Assembly: GCA_963789495.1 (NCBI GenBank)
Contig: CAWBLP010000004.1
Span: 186,001-250,000, forward strand
From: CAWBLP01 sp963789495
GTDB lineage: Bacteria > Pseudomonadota > Alphaproteobacteria > Acetobacterales > Acetobacteraceae
Direction of reading: 5' to 3'
Length of the DNA stretch: 64,000 nucleotides
This document shows positions 46,932 through 55,326 of this stretch, piece by piece. Numbering within the stretch: the stretch's first letter is position 1; each line of letters begins with the position of its first letter. Position numbers and translations under genes: made by a program. The notes under the pieces were generated by a model. It saw nothing but the letters and a program-made list of their open reading frames with translations. It was not told the origin of the DNA and did not search any database.

Positions 46932-47165
46932 CTAATCGTAACCCCAGTAGCGGCCGCCGCTGGTCGTCGGCACCACTGACGGCGCAAACCGGCTGCCGCT
47001 TTGCAACGGGTCCGGCATGTCGGTTCCCGGCAAGCCGGCCCCTGGTGTGTCGACCGTTGCGCTGGCGGGCGCCTTGCCGGGTCCGGTTATGCCGAGCGAT
47101 CGCGGATCGCCCGCACAGGCGGCGAGGGCGAGCAGTACAGCCAGCAGGGCCATGCGGGACAGCAT
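46932..47165 (-). CDS. Small lipoprotein
   Basis: This 77-residue protein has the lipoprotein signal MLSRMALLAVLLALAACAGD, with LAAC as the lipobox. The mature part is rich in Gly, Pro, Ser and Thr, low in structure, and ends RYWGYD. Probably anchored in the envelope. Function unknown. It converges on the rhodanese gene. Confidence 0.65.
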   Translation of the reverse strand: MLSRMALLAVLLALAACAGDPRSLGITGPGKAPASATVDTPGAGLPGTDMPDPLQSGSRFAPSVVPTTSGGRYWGYD

Positions 47166-47224
47166 GATCCTACTCTGCGCGGTTCCGCGGTGTGGCGGAA
47201 GAGCGGGCGCTACACGTAGCTCAA

Positions 47225-47622
47225 TCAGGGCCGATACGTGGCGCCGAAGACCAGGGTCAGCAGATAGGCAGCACCGTCAGCACCAGGCCCGTCCGCAAGA
47301 AATCGCGGGCGGCGAAGGCCTCGGTGCCGTAGGCGAGCATCCCCTGCGGCGAGTTGACCGGCAGGATGAAGCCGTAGCTGACCACGAACTGCACCACCGT
47401 CGTCATGCCGATGATGCTTATCTCGGGCTAGGTCTGCACCTTCTGCAGCGCCGTGATCACAACCGGATCATGGAAGAGGCAAGCGCGGAGGCGCTGGCAA
47501 AAGCCCAGATGGATCACGATGATGGATCACGATCAGAAGCGCCCCGAGCACCGCCAGTACGACGAGAGCGCGGAGTTGGTTCCGGCCGAACGTGCCGACG
47601 GTAAGATTGGTCCGATCATGCG
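47225..47622 (-). pseudogene. Fragment of an SLC13/DASS-type anion transporter
   Basis: Read from about 47622 on the minus strand, the DNA gives FGRNQLRALVVLAVLGALL, then, in another frame and after an in-frame TAG, MTTVVQFVVSYGFILPVNSP and QGMLAYGTEAFAARDFLRTG. After one more frame change it ends AYLLTLVFGATYRP. These are the penultimate and last transmembrane regions of the divalent anion:sodium symporter family (the LPVNSPQ-N-M segment is diagnostic). The middle and N-terminal parts are missing. It is an old remnant. Confidence 0.75.
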
Positions 47623-47631
47623 CAGACGGGG

Positions 47632-48600
47632 CTACGGCCGGACGCGCAGGCGACGGACCTCCACCAGTTGCCACACCAGCAGGATTGGCACGCCCACCAC
47701 CAGATCGCGCGCGCGCCGGATCAGCGACACGCCCAGCGACAGTTCCGGCGGCACGCCGAAGATGGCGCCCAGGCCGGCATAGCCGGCTTCCTGCACCCCG
47801 GCATTCACCGGCACCAGGAAGGCGAGCGCCGCAATGCCGCTTAGCAGCGCCTCGATGGCCAGCGCGTCGTCGAAATCGATCGGCACGCCCAGCGCGCGAT
47901 AGGTGATCCAGCCGGCGATCCCGGTGCCGATCCAGCCCGTCAAATGGCCGAGGAAGCCCAGAGTCAGCCGCAGTGTGTGGCCGTAGATCAGACCCAGCTC
48001 CGCCTGTAGCACCTGGACCCGCTCGTGCGCGTCGTGGAACCAGCGGCCGGCGATGCGGCGCCCCAGCTTGGCGAATACCGACGCGGCCCCTTGCTGCAGC
48101 CAAAAGAACGCGAAGCAGGCCATCACGGCGAGGCCCAGTCCGATCTCCACCGGCACCGCGAGATTGGAGCTGGGGGCACGGGCGAGCAGGATGCCAAGCC
48201 CGATGCCGGTGAAGGCAAGCTGGGCCAGAAACTCGGCGGTGACATCAACCACGGTGGAGGCGGTCGCGGTGGACCAGGATATGCCATGCAGGGTCACGGC
48301 GCGGGCGCCGAACACGAACCCGCCGACCTGGGAGAAGGGCAGGCAATTGGCCGCGGCATCGCGCACCATGCGGCCCCATACCAGCACCCAGGGGCGTCGC
48401 CCGTCACGTGGCGGGACGATCACGTCCCAGGCCAGGCCCAGCACGACGAACAGCAGGAACTGCCAGAACACGATGAGGGCGAACTCGGGAGCGCCGATGC
48501 GGCCGACCGCGGCGGCAACGTTGCCAAAGCCGAACCAGCCCATCAGCAGGACGGCGCCCAACAGGCCGATGAAGGCAAGGATGAAGGAGATGGTACGCAC
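47632..48600 (-). CDS. hpnL: Hopanoid-associated membrane protein HpnL (UPF0104 type)
   Basis: The protein has 322 residues with about eight transmembrane helices of the lysylphosphatidylglycerol synthase N-terminal family. NCLPFSQVGGFVFGARAV (about 85-102) and FLVPVNAGVQEAGYAGLGAIFGV (about 260-282) are family signatures. In hopanoid clusters this family is called HpnL; its role (flippase-like, or in modification) is not proved. It is the last gene of the minus-strand hopanoid operon, 51 bases after the diiron protein gene. Confidence 0.85.
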   Translation of the reverse strand: MRTISFILAFIGLLGAVLLMGWFGFGNVAAAVGRIGAPEFALIVFWQFLLFVVLGLAWDVIVPPRDGRRPWVLVWGRMVRDAAANCLPFSQVGGFVFGARAVTLHGISWSTATASTVVDVTAEFLAQLAFTGIGLGILLARAPSSNLAVPVEIGLGLAVMACFAFFWLQQGAASVFAKLGRRIAGRWFHDAHERVQVLQAELGLIYGHTLRLTLGFLGHLTGWIGTGIAGWITYRALGVPIDFDDALAIEALLSGIAALAFLVPVNAGVQEAGYAGLGAIFGVPPELSLGVSLIRRARDLVVGVPILLVWQLVEVRRLRVRP

Positions 48601-48651
48601 CGGAACTCCGAGCGGCCGGGCGGTCCGGCATGGAAGAGGGCTGAATCGCGC

Positions 48652-49548
48652 TCAGTGCTTGCGGCGCATCAAGCGACGAGCGAAGCGTACCAGACGCGGG
48701 ACCGTCAACGGCTTCTTCAGGCGCGGATCATAGCCGGCCAAGCGGCGGTCGTTCTCCGCCAGGCAGAGGTCCATGAGCTCCGCGGTGTCAATATCTTCGC
48801 CCACGGCGCCGGCGCCATTGACCGTGAAGTTCGCGTCCTGCTTGGGGCCGCCGCTGACATCGCGGGCGATGCCGATGCGTTCCCACACCAGAAAGCCCCA
48901 CACCGCCAGCGTCTTCAAGGCGAACCAGGGGCGGCGCCACAGCGGCATGGTACGACGATGCCAGTGCACCCAGTTGATGAAGAACAGGATGTGGCGGCCT
49001 TCCTCCTGGATCACCGGCTCGAACGTCTCCACCAGTTCCGGCGGGAAGAAGCCGGAGCGGCGGGCCAGCTCGAACAGGCCGAAGGCGAAGAAACTGTCGA
49101 TGCACTCGGAATAGCCGGTGACTATGAAGCCCCATTCCGGGTCGCGTGGCTCCAGATAGGCGGGCTCCGGCGCCAGCTGGATGCCGTAGGCGGCGACCAG
49201 GCGGGAGAGCACTTCCTTGTGGCGGTTCTCCTCGAACGCCATGTGCTCGAGCGCCTGGCGCAGCAGCGGGTTCCCCACCGTGCGCGCGTAGCTCAGGATG
49301 CGCAGCCGCGCGCGGCCTTCGGTTTGGACCGCGATATCCCAGATCGGCAGCGCCAGCAGACGGGCATGTGCTTCGGGGTCGAGCGTGGGCCATTCGATGA
49401 CCGCCGGCTTGTACGGATTGAACGTGTCCAGCAGCATGCGGCAGAACGCCGTGCGGTATCCGTCATCGCCGCTGTCGCCGATCCCTCCGTCGAACTGCCA
49501 GTGACGGGCGGCGTGGTCGGCTGCTGCGATGGTGGCACTGTCCTGCAT
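48652..49548 (-). CDS. Ferritin-like diiron protein in the hopanoid operon
   Basis: This 298-residue soluble protein has the full four-helix diiron ligand set: E77, E107-N-R-H110, E148 and E183-G-R-H186, that is E, ExxH, E, ExxH with spacings typical of diiron carboxylate enzymes. The N-terminal 50 residues and the C-terminal 100 are specific to this protein, and a hydrophobic helix (ALKTLAVWGFLVWERIG) after the fourth ligand helix suggests membrane association. The family is annotated only as ferritin-like. Located between shc and hpnL on the same strand, it may oxidise or desaturate a hopanoid or polyprenyl substrate; that is inference. Confidence 0.85.
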   Translation of the reverse strand: MQDSATIAAADHAARHWQFDGGIGDSGDDGYRTAFCRMLLDTFNPYKPAVIEWPTLDPEAHARLLALPIWDIAVQTEGRARLRILSYARTVGNPLLRQALEHMAFEENRHKEVLSRLVAAYGIQLAPEPAYLEPRDPEWGFIVTGYSECIDSFFAFGLFELARRSGFFPPELVETFEPVIQEEGRHILFFINWVHWHRRTMPLWRRPWFALKTLAVWGFLVWERIGIARDVSGGPKQDANFTVNGAGAVGEDIDTAELMDLCLAENDRRLAGYDPRLKKPLTVPRLVRFARRLMRRKH

Positions 49549-49662
49549 ATCCCCTCCGGGTCACGGGTTTGCCGAGGGCTTTGGAACACGTCCGGCCAAG
49601 GGCACAGCGGCATATGGCAGCGCCGGTCGCCGAGCAAAACCCGTCGCGCGTGGAGCCGGGCA

Positions 49663-51600
49663 TCAGAACCCAAAGGCGACCCGTCGCGTGTTGCCGCGTC
49701 GCAGGCTGCGGTAGCGGGCCAGCGCGAGCAACGGGAAATACAACCGGTAGCCATGGTAGCGCAGGTAGAAAACGCGCGGGAAACCCACCGCGGTATAGGG
49801 CAGCTCCGTCCATTCGCCGTCCGGGCGCTGTGTCGAGGCCAGCCAGCGAACGCCGCGTGCGACCGCGGGATGCTCCACCTGGCCGGCAGCCATCAGCCCG
49901 AGCAGCGCCCAGGCGGTCTGGCTCGGGGTGCTCTCGGTGTAGCGGCCGTGCGGCGCGGCGGCGTAGCTTTCCTCGTCCTCGCCCCAGCCGCCATCCTCGC
50001 GCTGCACCGATAGCAGCCATTCGACCGCCCGCCGCACGACGGGATCCTCGGGTGGGATCCCGACGGCATTCAGCGCACACAGCACCGACCACGTGCCGTA
50101 GATGTAGTTGGTGCCCCAGCGGCCGAACCAGCTGCCCTCCGGCTCCTGCTCGCGCCGCAGGAATGCCAGCGCCCGCAGCATCACAGGATCACCGGCCGGC
50201 AGGCCGATCTGCGCCAGGAAGGACACGCAGCGGGCGGTCACGTCGGACGTCGGCGGGTCGAGCAGCGCGCCATGGTCGGCGAAGGGGATGTGGTTCAGGT
50301 GGAGATGCGTGTTCTCGGGGTCGAACGCGCCCCAGCCACCATCGAACTTGCCGCCGCCATGCGACTGCATGCCAATGACCCATTCACGGGCCCGCTCGAT
50401 CGCCGCCGCATGGGCCGGATCGCCCTGGCGGTGCAGCAGCATGCCGACCACGGCGGTGTCGTCCACGTCCGGGTAATGGTCGTTCCAATACTGGAAGGCC
50501 CAGCCGCCGGGCCGCAGCCCGGGCCGGCGCACCGCCCAATCCCCCGCGACATCCAGGATCTGCCGACCGCGCAACCAAATGCAGGCGGCATCCGTCGCCT
50601 CGCCGGCTTCCGCCATGGCGTGCCCGGCCAGGCCGGTGTCCCAGATCGGTGACAGGCAGGGCTGGCAGTAGGCCCGATCCTCCTGCACCACCAGCAGCTT
50701 GCGCACCGAATGCCAGGCGAGCGCGGCGTCCGGATGATCCGGCGCGTAGCCGAGCGTGTCGAACATCATCACGCTGTTCGCCATCGCGGGGTAGATGCCG
50801 CCCAGCCCGTCTTCGCCGTTCAGCCGTTCGGTCACGAAGCGAACCGCCTTGCGCACGGCACTATCGGGGGGACGCTCGGGAAACCAGGGTTCGGCAACGC
50901 GCAGGATGGAGTCGAGCCGCTTGAAGAGGCGTCCCCAGGCCGAACGATAGGGTCCGCGAATCCAGTCACGGATCTGGTCCGGCGGCGTGCGGAACAGTTC
51001 CTGCACTTGCACGCCGCGCGGATTGCGGGCCAGCGGGCGCAGCGCCATCAGCACCAGCAGTGGCACGATCACCGTGCGCGACCAGTACGATACCTTGCTG
51101 AGGTGGAACGGGAACCACAGTGGCAGGTGCATGATCTCCAGCGGCATGACCGGCACGGCGCGCCACGGCACCTGACCGAACAGGGCCAACTGGGCGCGGG
51201 TGAACACATTGCTGCGTTCGGCCCCGCCTGCTGCCAGGATCGTCTCCCGCGCGCGCGCCATGTGCGGCGCGTCCGGATCGTCGCCGATCGCCTTCAGCGC
51301 GTAATAAGCCTTCACGCTGGCCGACAGGTCAAACGCGCCGTCGTGGAACAACGGCCAGCCGCCGTGCTCGCCCTGGATCGCGCGCAGATAGATGCCGATC
51401 TTGCGTTCCAGCCCGTCGTCGATGCGAGCCAGAAAATGCTCCAGCAGCACGTATTCGGCCGGGATGGTGGCGTCCGCCTCCAGCTCGAACACCCAATGTC
51501 CGTCTGGCCGCTGGTGGCGGGCCAGCGCGTCGCGAGCCCGACCGATGCTGTCGGCCAGGCTATGCTCCGTCGCGGGAAGGGCGGTGTGTGTGTCAGGCAT
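49663..51600 (-). CDS. shc: Squalene-hopene cyclase
   Basis: The enzyme cyclises squalene to hopene and hopanol at the inner membrane. It is 645 residues. The protonating motif DVDDTA (about 382-387) is intact, and several QW repeats are seen (GHWVFELEAD, GSWFGRWGTNYIYGTW, GGWGEDEESY, GEWTELPYTAVGFPRVFY). The start at 51600 (MPDTHTALP) removes an unsupported 29-residue extension. The gene follows hpnE after 108 bases and precedes the diiron protein. Confidence 0.97.
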   Translation of the reverse strand: MPDTHTALPATEHSLADSIGRARDALARHQRPDGHWVFELEADATIPAEYVLLEHFLARIDDGLERKIGIYLRAIQGEHGGWPLFHDGAFDLSASVKAYYALKAIGDDPDAPHMARARETILAAGGAERSNVFTRAQLALFGQVPWRAVPVMPLEIMHLPLWFPFHLSKVSYWSRTVIVPLLVLMALRPLARNPRGVQVQELFRTPPDQIRDWIRGPYRSAWGRLFKRLDSILRVAEPWFPERPPDSAVRKAVRFVTERLNGEDGLGGIYPAMANSVMMFDTLGYAPDHPDAALAWHSVRKLLVVQEDRAYCQPCLSPIWDTGLAGHAMAEAGEATDAACIWLRGRQILDVAGDWAVRRPGLRPGGWAFQYWNDHYPDVDDTAVVGMLLHRQGDPAHAAAIERAREWVIGMQSHGGGKFDGGWGAFDPENTHLHLNHIPFADHGALLDPPTSDVTARCVSFLAQIGLPAGDPVMLRALAFLRREQEPEGSWFGRWGTNYIYGTWSVLCALNAVGIPPEDPVVRRAVEWLLSVQREDGGWGEDEESYAAAPHGRYTESTPSQTAWALLGLMAAGQVEHPAVARGVRWLASTQRPDGEWTELPYTAVGFPRVFYLRYHGYRLYFPLLALARYRSLRRGNTRRVAFGF

Positions 51601-51708
51601 CCGCTTGGTCCGGTCCGGCGCGGGCGGCACGCACGTCCGTGCCTCGGTGGGAGCAGATGGCAGCTTCGATGCGGCGGAGCAACCCAACCTGTTGCAGCCC
51701 TGCCCCGC

Positions 51709-52947
51709 TCAGCCGGTCAGTGCCTGCGCGGCAGCCTGTCCCGAGCGGATCGCCCCTTCGATGGTGGCGGGCAGGCCGGTCTCCGTCCAGTCGCCGGCCA
51801 GCACCAGGTTGGCCAGTGCGCTGCGGGTCCCGGGGCGCCGTCGGGCCTGTTCAGAGGTTGCCGCAAAGGTCGCCCGCTTCTCCTTGATCACGCGATGGGG
51901 CGGCATCGCCGGATCGGCCAGACGCAGCGCCGCGCGCACGTCCGGCCAGACCGCGGCGGCAATGGCCTCGGCCGGCCGGTCCACCATCCGATTGGCGGCA
52001 CTGATCGTCACCGAGACATGGCCTGGCTTGACGAACACCCATTCCGCCGAACCGCCGACCAGGCCGATGAAGCCGGCTTCACCCGGATCGGCCGTGACGT
52101 GGAAATGGATGTTCAGGATCGCCTGGAAATCATCGGGCACGAGCAGACCAGGGAGCAGGTCGCCGGCAACCCAGGGCGGCACCGCCAGCACCACAGCGTC
52201 GGGGGGGCCGAGCGGCACCGGGCCGTCGGCGGCCTGGAGCGCCGCTATACGACCCGCCGCGATGTCCAGTGCTGCGATCCGATGGCCGAACCTGACCTCC
52301 GCGCCCTGCCGGTGCAGCCATTGCAGCGCGGGATCGACCAGCGACTCGGACAGACCGTCACGCGGGAAGCTGGGTACGCAGGCAGCTCCGCCCCGCATCA
52401 GGGTCTCCCGCAGCACCGCGCCCAGCAGCCGCGCCAGCCCCTGGTCCGCCGGCGTGTTCAACGCGGCGACGGCGAGCGGCTCGACTAGCCGATGGTACAG
52501 CAGGTCATGCGGCAGGCTGGCCGCCACGCTGCGGTCGTCGGCGATGCGCGGCACGGCCGCCAGGCGCAGGTAGTCGCGCAGGCGCGTATCCGGTATGCGG
52601 CGCGCCGGCGAGGCCACCCACCAGGGCACCCGCCCGGCACTGGGCCGCAGCGTCCAGCGCGCGCCGCTCGCCAGGTCCATGAATGGAAACACGGGCGCGC
52701 CCGGCCCGGTCAGGCTGTTTCGGGCGCCGATCCGGTCCAGATACGCCATGGTGGCCCGGTTGCCCGACAGCAGCAGGTGATTGCCGTTGTCGATGCGCAG
52801 CCCCAGCTCGCGATCGAAATAGGACCGCGCCCGGCCCCCCGCTGCCGGTCCGGATTCGTGGACCACGACACGCCGCCCGGTGCCGGCCAGCGCCACCGCG
52901 GCGGACAGACCCGCCAGCCCGGCGCCGATGACATGGACGCAGCTCAC
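51709..52947 (-). CDS. hpnE: Squalene-forming FAD oxidoreductase HpnE
   Basis: HpnE reduces hydroxysqualene to squalene, the third enzyme of the HpnCDE route. It is 412 residues with a dinucleotide fold VIGAGLAGLSAAVALAGTG (6-24) and a second FAD motif GDWTETGLPATIEGAIRSG at the C-terminus (about 385-403), as in amine-oxidase-like desaturases. The GTG start at 52947 overlaps the stop of the HAD gene (GTGA); the upstream frame to 53124 is not supported. Confidence 0.93.
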   Translation of the reverse strand: MSCVHVIGAGLAGLSAAVALAGTGRRVVVHESGPAAGGRARSYFDRELGLRIDNGNHLLLSGNRATMAYLDRIGARNSLTGPGAPVFPFMDLASGARWTLRPSAGRVPWWVASPARRIPDTRLRDYLRLAAVPRIADDRSVAASLPHDLLYHRLVEPLAVAALNTPADQGLARLLGAVLRETLMRGGAACVPSFPRDGLSESLVDPALQWLHRQGAEVRFGHRIAALDIAAGRIAALQAADGPVPLGPPDAVVLAVPPWVAGDLLPGLLVPDDFQAILNIHFHVTADPGEAGFIGLVGGSAEWVFVKPGHVSVTISAANRMVDRPAEAIAAAVWPDVRAALRLADPAMPPHRVIKEKRATFAATSEQARRRPGTRSALANLVLAGDWTETGLPATIEGAIRSGQAAAQALTG

Positions 52948-53609
52948 GCGGGAAGCAGGCCCGGCAGCTGCGCCATGGCGGCGAACACTGCCGCCGCGCC
53001 GGCGTCGCGCAGGCGAAGGTCGTGGCCCAGCCGGCAATGGCTGCCACCGGTGAAGCCCAGGACGCGCATGCCGGCGGCGCAGCCGGCCTGTACCCCGGCC
53101 ACGCTGTCCTCGATCACCGTGCACTGCGCCGGTTCGAATCCCATCGCGGCGGCGGCGAACAGGAACAGATCGGGCGCCGGCTTGCCGCGTGCGACCTGGG
53201 TGGCGCTGAACAGATGCGGCTGGAACTGGTCCAGAAGTCCGACCAGGGACAGGGAATGGCGGATGCGGGCGGGTTCGCTGCTGGATGCGACACAGACCGG
53301 GCCGGCAATGGCGTCCCGCGCCGCGGCCACCCCGGCGATTGCGGTCAACTCAGCCTCGAACTCCGCCTGCGTGCGCTGGCGCAGCGTGTCGGCGAAGGCA
53401 TCCGGCAAGTGCGTGCCATGGCGCTGCACCAGATCGGCCAGCATGCCGGCCAGGCTGATGCCGACATAGCGATCCATGATCTCCTCGGCGGAGATCGCGA
53501 CGCCGATCTCGGCCAGGCAGGCCGAATCGGTGCGGCAGGCCAGCACCTCGCTGTCCACCAGCACCCCGTCACAGTCGAAAATCACCAGCATGGCGGCGGC
53601 GCCTGTCAT
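52944..53609 (-). CDS. HAD-family phosphatase within the hopanoid operon
   Basis: This 221-residue member of the beta-phosphoglucomutase/GS1-like HAD subfamily has motif I IFDCDGVLVDSE (9-20), motif II CVASSSEP (about 105), motif III GKPAPDLFLFA (about 140) and motif IV VIEDSVAG (about 165), with a small helical cap after motif I. Its start overlaps the hpnD stop (ATGA) and its stop overlaps the hpnE start (GTGA), so it is translated in step with the squalene enzymes. The substrate is unknown; a phosphorylated prenyl or sugar compound of hopanoid synthesis is possible. The start could also be the internal ATG at 53591. Confidence 0.9.
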   Translation of the reverse strand: MTGAAAMLVIFDCDGVLVDSEVLACRTDSACLAEIGVAISAEEIMDRYVGISLAGMLADLVQRHGTHLPDAFADTLRQRTQAEFEAELTAIAGVAAARDAIAGPVCVASSSEPARIRHSLSLVGLLDQFQPHLFSATQVARGKPAPDLFLFAAAAMGFEPAQCTVIEDSVAGVQAGCAAGMRVLGFTGGSHCRLGHDLRLRDAGAAAVFAAMAQLPGLLPA

Positions 53610-54475
53610 CCCAGCCCGTAGCGCAAGACCAGCCAGAGCTTCTGCCATCTTGGCAGGCTGACACGCTGTTCCAGTCGACCCCAGCGGCTGCGCTCAAGCT
53701 GCGTCAGGATCGCCGCGTAGGTGGCGGCCATCAGCCGCGCCGGCCTCATCGCGCGAGCGTCGCAGCTCCGCATCGTCTCCGCCGCCTCACGGAAATAGCC
53801 CCGCGCGATCTGGGCGGTGCGGGCGCAGACTTTTGGCAGCTCACGCGACTGCAAGGCAGCCTGTGGATCGTGCGGCACGCCGGCCTCATCCAGATACTCG
53901 CGCGGCAGATAGAGTCGGCCGCGCGCCGCGTCCTCCGCCACGTCGCGCAGGATGTTGGTGAGCTGCAGGGCGCGGCCGAGTGCGTAGGCCACACGATCGG
54001 CGGCTGGTGAGGCGTCACCAAAGGCGCGTACCGAAAGCCGCCCCACGGCGGCCGCGGCACGATCGCAATAGAGATCCAGCGTGGCCAGATCGGGGGCGAC
54101 GATGACGGTCTCCGCGTCCATCTGCATGCCGTCGATCACGGCCAGGAAATCCTCCTGTCGCAGCCCGAAGCGCTGCACCGCGGCCATCAACACACGGGTG
54201 ACGGGACCATCCGCCTTGCCCTGGTACAGCCCGCCGATGCGGTCGCGCCAGCGCGCCAGGCGGGGCAGCTTCTCGGCCAGCGGACCGTCCTCGTCCACGA
54301 TGTCGTCCACCAGCCGACAGAACGCATAGATCGCATACATCGCGTGGCGCCGATCCGGCGGCAAAATCCGCATGCCGCGGTAGAATGACGTGCCGGCTGC
54401 GCGCACGATTCCGTCGACCGCGTCGAGATCGGCTTGCGCAACGCCAAGCGCGGTCGCGGCGGATGCACTCGCCAT
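53606..54475 (-). CDS. hpnD: Presqualene diphosphate synthase HpnD
   Basis: HpnD condenses two farnesyl diphosphates to presqualene diphosphate. It is 289 residues of the squalene/phytoene synthase family. The two Asp-rich motifs are RLVDDIVDED (about 54-63) and RDVAEDAARGRLYLP (about 173-187), and SFYRGMRILPPDRRHAMYAIYAF is the conserved N-terminus. The start at 54475 overlaps the hpnC stop by one base. Confidence 0.95.
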   Translation of the reverse strand: MASASAATALGVAQADLDAVDGIVRAAGTSFYRGMRILPPDRRHAMYAIYAFCRLVDDIVDEDGPLAEKLPRLARWRDRIGGLYQGKADGPVTRVLMAAVQRFGLRQEDFLAVIDGMQMDAETVIVAPDLATLDLYCDRAAAAVGRLSVRAFGDASPAADRVAYALGRALQLTNILRDVAEDAARGRLYLPREYLDEAGVPHDPQAALQSRELPKVCARTAQIARGYFREAAETMRSCDARAMRPARLMAATYAAILTQLERSRWGRLEQRVSLPRWQKLWLVLRYGLG

Positions 54476-55326
54476 CAGAACAGGAACCGCAAGGCGGCGA
54501 TCACGCTGGCCATCTTGTCCATTTTCGACAGCGCCACGCGGCTGGCCAGAGGGTCGTCCTGTTTCATCCGGGTCGACAGACGCTGCGACAGACCCAGGAT
54601 CACCGCAGTCTCCAGCCGCAGCCGGCGATTCCTGGTCCGCTTCGGCAGGTCCAGCGCGAATTGGTTCATCCGGTCCACGCGATGCAGCAGGGAGTCGAAC
54701 ACCCGGCGCAGGCCCGCCGATTCGTCCTTCTGGCGCAGATCGTCGATGGTGGCGCCGAATTCGTTCAGCAACTGGTCCGGCAGATAGCAGCGGTCCAGCC
54801 GCTCCAAATCCTGCACGCAGTCCTGCATGTGGTTCAGCAGTTGCAGCGAGGTGCACAGCGCGTCCGACGGCGCATGGGTACGGTGGCTCTCGCCGTGCAG
54901 GTCCAGGACGTAGCGGCCCACCGGCGCGGCGGAATAACGGCAGTACTCATACAGCTCGGTCAGGGTGGCGTAGCGGTTCTTGGTGGCATCCTGGCGAAAC
55001 GCGATCAGCAGTTCGGTGGCGTGCTGCGGCGTCACCTTGGTCTGGGCCAGGCTTTCCCGCAGGTGCAAGGCGCTGGGGGAGCCTTGGTCGCGGCGGCCCA
55101 GCAGCACCGCCTCCATCACGTTGAGCCGGGCGACCTTGTCCTCCGGCGCCAGTGTCGGGGAGTCGGCAATGTCGTCGGCATGGCGCGCGAAGCTGTAGAA
55201 GGCGTGCACGTGCAGACGCAGATCTGCACGTATCAGGCGCGAGCCAACCGGGAAGTTTTCGTCGCCGCGATCCTTGCCGGACCAGGCCTCCACATTCGCG
55301 ATATCGTCTGCAGCCGCGCCGCTCAC
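54475..55326 (-). CDS. hpnC: Hydroxysqualene synthase HpnC
   Basis: HpnC converts presqualene diphosphate to hydroxysqualene. It is 283 residues, again in the squalene/phytoene synthase family. ENFPVGSRLIRADLRLHVHA, ARHADDIADSP (first Asp motif, about 48-58) and NHMQDCVQDLERLDRCYLP (second motif region, about 165-183) are present. A GTG at 55326 starts the gene, overlapping the hpnB stop (GTGA). Confidence 0.94.
   Translation of the reverse strand: MSGAAADDIANVEAWSGKDRGDENFPVGSRLIRADLRLHVHAFYSFARHADDIADSPTLAPEDKVARLNVMEAVLLGRRDQGSPSALHLRESLAQTKVTPQHATELLIAFRQDATKNRYATLTELYEYCRYSAAPVGRYVLDLHGESHRTHAPSDALCTSLQLLNHMQDCVQDLERLDRCYLPDQLLNEFGATIDDLRQKDESAGLRRVFDSLLHRVDRMNQFALDLPKRTRNRRLRLETAVILGLSQRLSTRMKQDDPLASRVALSKMDKMASVIAALRFLF

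Noticed and set aside
48025..50013. 662-codon open frame on the plus strand
   Set aside because: It lies opposite hpnL, the diiron protein and the end of shc. The composition is the antisense pattern of GC-rich genes and it resembles no protein.
50710..52488. 592-codon open frame on the plus strand
   Set aside because: It is a shadow of shc and hpnE on the other strand.
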